NCBI GenBank assembly: GCA_021793895.1
Contig: JAJYRW010000048.1
Span: 1-9,374 of the forward strand
Origin: Actinomycetes bacterium
GTDB taxonomy: Bacteria > Actinomycetota > Actinomycetes > Actinomycetales > JAJYRW01
Reading direction: 5' to 3'
DNA: 9,374 nt
Of this stretch, positions 7,246-9,374 are shown piece by piece. Positions within the stretch are counted from its first letter, which is position 1. Every line of letters begins with the position of its first letter. A program made the translations under genes and the position numbers. The notes below the pieces were generated by a model, which ran no database searches, was not told the DNA's origin, and saw nothing but the letters and a program-made list of their open reading frames with translations.

Positions 7246-7262
7246 ATTTTGCATCCCTCTTC

Positions 7263-7470
7263 TGGGCGCCGATTTAGAATATCGCTTAGTGATGCCAAAA
7301 GACCAAACGGGGTGCATCTACCGCTGCGAATCGGCGCCCAGCCCATCGCCTTTTGCGACACGGCATCAAGCACACAGCCATTTGCGAAGCGGCGCCCACC
7401 ACACAGCCATTTGCGAATCGGCGCCCAGCCCACAGCGACCGAGGCCGGCAATTGTGATCGTCGGCGCCTA
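7263..7470. repeat. Repeat cluster with GGCGCC core between tRNA-Pro and the phosphoesterase gene
   Basis: A 29-bp unit (starting CACACAGCCATTTGCGAA) is tandem at 7371-7399 and 7400-7428, with two differences. A 21-bp stretch starting TGCGAATCGGCGCCCA is identical at 7325-7345 and 7412-7432. The inverted form TGGGCGCCGATT sits at 7263-7274, and a worn copy (TCGGCGCC) lies near 7461-7468. The stretch 7346-7370 looks like a degraded unit. Copies in both orientations around a palindromic core suggest a REP-like family. No gene is visible in 7246-7529, and the phosphoesterase gene has no clear terminator, only a weak GGCC/GGCC hairpin at 7480-7494. Confidence 0.8.
7271..7298 (-). promoter_or_regulatory. 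Possible promoter of tRNA-Pro
   Basis: On the minus strand TTGGCA (plus-strand 7293-7298, five of six matches to the -35 consensus) and TAAATC (7271-7276, a weak -10) are 16 nt apart. The start would lie roughly 20 nt before the tRNA. The -10 overlaps a copy of the GGCGCC repeat motif (7263-7274). Confidence 0.4.
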
Positions 7471-7529
7471 GTAGCTCGTGGCCGGAAACTGGCCGCTGGT
7501 GATTGGCACCTGAAACAATCCCCGTCTGG

Positions 7530-8639
7530 TCACTCACGCGCCGTCAACGTTACGAGCGAGGCTTCCGGGCGGCACCCGAAGCGCACGGGCGCGTAGGGCG
7601 AAGTTCCCAGCCCCGCCGACACATGCAGCCACATTGACTCTTCGCCGCCCGGTTCATCGGGGCGCGGCCCTGGCCAGCCATGTAAGCCCTTAGCGCGGCC
7701 GGGATCCAGGTCGCAGTTAGTAACCAGGGCGCCATAGCCCGGTACGCACAACTGGCCGCCATGGGTGTGGCCAGCGAAAACAATGTCGGTGCCATCTGCC
7801 TGCATCTGTTGTAAAACCCGGGCGTACGGAGCGTGCGTAACACCGATATGCAGAGTATCGGCGCGTGAGTCACCGCCAATTGCCTCCTGACCACCGGCCA
7901 GCCCAGTCCCCGCTGGGGCGGGAAAGTGATCTTCTTCAATGTGGGCGTCGCCCGTGCCGACGAGCGAGATCTCCCGGCCCTCAACGTTGATGGTCGCACG
8001 AGCGTTATTTAGATCGTGCCAGCCCGATGCTCGGAAGGCTTCTGCTAGTTCGAGCCCAGGAATATCCCGCACTGAACGATTGGAGGCAGCAAAACCAGTG
8101 TGGCCCGCCAAATAGCGCGCCGGGTTCTTTGGTTGCGGGCTGAAATAGTCATTAGAACCCATAACAAAGGCACCGGGCCGCACCAAAAATGGGGCTAGAG
8201 CGTCAAGAACAGCTGGCAGCGCATCGGGATGCCCCATATTGTCGCCGGTATTAATCACTAGATGTGGGTCGTGATAAACCAGCCGGCGTACCCAGCGGCG
8301 CTTGGCCTCCTGGGACGGAACGAGATGCAGATCGGATACGTGCAAAACTCGCACATCTTCAGCGCCGGGTTCTAAAACTGGCACGCGCACTTGTCGCAGG
8401 GTGTACCAACGCGCCTCAAAAAGCGCCCAGCTCAGGCCGGCAACGCCTACTGCAGCCGCTGCAGCACTTACTACGCCAAGAGTGCGACCAGCGCTGCGTC
8501 CTTGCTTCCTGCCGCGTGAGCCCGCCGCGCCACGTAAGCCCGATCTGCCACGTGAGCCGGCCGCGCGACGTAAGCCCGATGTGCCACGTGTCCGCGTGCG
8601 CCTACCGCTTCGGGCTCGTCCGTGCCTTCGCTCCGGCAC
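7530..8639 (-). CDS. Membrane-anchored metallophosphoesterase, YkuE/calcineurin-like family
   Basis: This is a two-metal phosphoesterase; its natural substrate is unknown. The 369-residue protein has an Arg/Gly-rich cytoplasmic tail (residues 1-52), one membrane segment (about 53-75), and a catalytic domain with SDLHL (D103, H105), NTGDNMG (D133, N134), GSNDYF (N163, D164), VTHAP (H269) and AGHTHGGQ (H291, H293). The basic tail and single segment predict the catalytic domain outside the membrane. The GTG start overlaps the upstream PBP stop codon as TAGTG, with GAGGA just upstream, so translation is probably coupled. It is also the only ATG/GTG/TTG start that keeps the membrane segment. A PASTA-PBP followed by a metallophosphoesterase matches ponA2-Rv3683 in M. 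tuberculosis, so an envelope role is a fair inference. The tail is built from 18-bp DNA repeats. Confidence 0.92.
   Translation of the reverse strand: MPERRHGRARSGRRTRTRGTSGLRRAAGSRGRSGLRGAAGSRGRKQGRSAGRTLGVVSAAAAAVGVAGLSWALFEARWYTLRQVRVPVLEPGAEDVRVLHVSDLHLVPSQEAKRRWVRRLVYHDPHLVINTGDNMGHPDALPAVLDALAPFLVRPGAFVMGSNDYFSPQPKNPARYLAGHTGFAASNRSVRDIPGLELAEAFRASGWHDLNNARATINVEGREISLVGTGDAHIEEDHFPAPAGTGLAGGQEAIGGDSRADTLHIGVTHAPYARVLQQMQADGTDIVFAGHTHGGQLCVPGYGALVTNCDLDPGRAKGLHGWPGPRPDEPGGEESMWLHVSAGLGTSPYAPVRFGCRPEASLVTLTARE
8518..8589 (-). repeat. In-frame 36-bp tandem repeat made of 18-bp subunits
   Basis: Two 36-bp copies (8518-8553 and 8554-8589, three differences) lie in the N-terminal coding part of the phosphoesterase gene. 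Each splits into related 18-bp halves starting CGTGAGCC or CGTAAGCC. They encode six-residue units of the type SGLRRA/AAGSRG. The period is a multiple of three, so copy-number change would lengthen or shorten the basic tail without a frameshift. Confidence 0.85.
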
Positions 8640-9374
8640 TAGTCGTCGTCCTCGTCCGAGCTCTCGTCGTCGTCATCATCATCGTTGTCGCTGGTGTCTT
8701 TACCGTTGCTCACGACCACATCCACGGTGCTACCGGGACGAGCGCGTGAGTCCCCACTGGGGCTGGAGGAAATAACCGCGCCTTTAGCCCATTCATCGCT
8801 GGGCCCCTCACTTACATTGCCCAGCTTCAGACCCGCATCTGCAAGCATCCGTTCGGCTGATTCGACGCTGTATCCCTCGACATCGGGAACCGGTATCCGC
8901 TTGCCGTAGAGCTGACGATCTTGAACCTTGTCGAATTTTTCCACCGGCATATCTGCCGTGATCTTGTTCATGTATTTCTGCCAGGTGGGCGCAGCAATAG
9001 AACTGCCGTAAACCCCGCTCCACCATTGGCCGTTGATCGTCATGTTTTGAAGTGGGCGGTTACCTTCAGCGTTTCCAACCCACACTGCAGAGGACACCTG
9101 CGGTGTGTATCCCACAAACCAGCTTTGAACGTTCTTGTTCGTCGTACCGGTCTTACCCGCTGCTGGGCGTCCCGATAAGCCGTAGCCGCGGGCCGTGCCG
9201 CGGTCAATAACCTCGGTGAGGGCGAAGTTCACTGCGTTGGCGACTTCGGGTGAAATGACTTCCCGGCACTTGGTTTCCGGAATCTCAATTTCTTCGCCAT
9301 TGGCGTCCGTCACGCGGGTGATTGCCTTTGGTTCGCAGTACGTTCCCTCTGCGGCAAAAGTGGCGTAGGCCGAA
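8639..9374 (-). CDS. Class A penicillin-binding protein with PASTA domain (PonA2-type), 5' end outside the window
   Basis: Class A PBPs polymerise and cross-link peptidoglycan. Only the C-terminal 244 codons are here: the end of the transpeptidase domain, one PASTA domain and a tail. The frame stays open to the window edge (SAYATFAAEGTYCEPKAI, the AYATFA block typical of PBP1a-like enzymes). The third transpeptidase motif KTGTT (window residues 74-78) lies in SGRPAAGKTGTTN, followed by WFVGYTPQVSSAVWVGN. The PASTA domain (about 160-224, from RIPVPDVEGYS to VDVVVSNG) may sense peptidoglycan. The last 20 residues are nearly all Asp, Glu and Ser. The transglycosylase domain and the SXXK and SXN motifs are outside the window. 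The neighbour gene and PASTA domain suggest the PonA2 group. The stop TAG overlaps the next start by one base. Confidence 0.94.
   Translation of the reverse strand, partial: SAYATFAAEGTYCEPKAITRVTDANGEEIEIPETKCREVISPEVANAVNFALTEVIDRGTARGYGLSGRPAAGKTGTTNKNVQSWFVGYTPQVSSAVWVGNAEGNRPLQNMTINGQWWSGVYGSSIAAPTWQKYMNKITADMPVEKFDKVQDRQLYGKRIPVPDVEGYSVESAERMLADAGLKLGNVSEGPSDEWAKGAVISSSPSGDSRARPGSTVDVVVSNGKDTSDNDDDDDDESSDEDDD

Noticed and set aside
7371..7428. CRISPR-like 29-bp repeats
   Set aside because: The two copies abut with no spacer, the other copies are irregular and in both orientations, and no cas gene is present.

Overview
The window is chromosomal DNA from a moderately high-GC Gram-positive, almost certainly an actinomycete (Actinomycetota). 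Three things point there: adjacent lysC-asd, a class A PBP with a PASTA domain next to a YkuE-type metallophosphoesterase (the arrangement of ponA2 and Rv3683 in Mycobacterium tuberculosis), and a DnaX with long Pro/Ser/Ala-rich linkers. The short dnaX-recR-lysC-asd arrangement and the moderate GC would suit an Actinomyces-like lineage, but I cannot fix the genus from sequence alone.

Layout. Positions 2-5138 hold four plus-strand housekeeping genes. These are the 3' two thirds of dnaX (clamp-loader tau/gamma subunit), recR 11 nt later, a 142-nt gap, then lysC and asd separated by 4 nt. LysC and Asd catalyse the first and second enzymatic steps from aspartate towards lysine, threonine, methionine and diaminopimelate. 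lysC carries a well-placed internal ATG with a Shine-Dalgarno sequence at 3530 that would give a separate regulatory beta subunit, as in Corynebacterium glutamicum. A 223-nt spacer leads to a plus-strand gene (5362-6648) for a secreted acidic protein of unknown function, built from two diverged copies of one module and closed by a strong intrinsic terminator.

From 6729 to 7168 lies a gene-free convergent region rich in repeats: two 49-bp tandem copies, a perfect 25-bp inverted repeat whose arms are themselves hairpins, and three 16-bp tandem copies. A minus-strand tRNA-Pro(CGG) with its own terminator follows. Between the tRNA and the next gene is a second repeat cluster with a GGCGCC core. 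The right end (7530-9374, minus strand) is a two-gene unit: the 3' end of a class A penicillin-binding protein (cell-wall synthesis), and a membrane-anchored metallophosphoesterase whose GTG start overlaps the PBP stop codon (TAGTG).

Most of the window is conserved core genome. I see no new defence or mobile system. The points most worth following are the duplicated secreted protein, the lysC internal start, the repeat clusters at 6776-6995 and 7263-7470, and the 18-bp in-frame repeats that build the basic N-terminus of the phosphoesterase.
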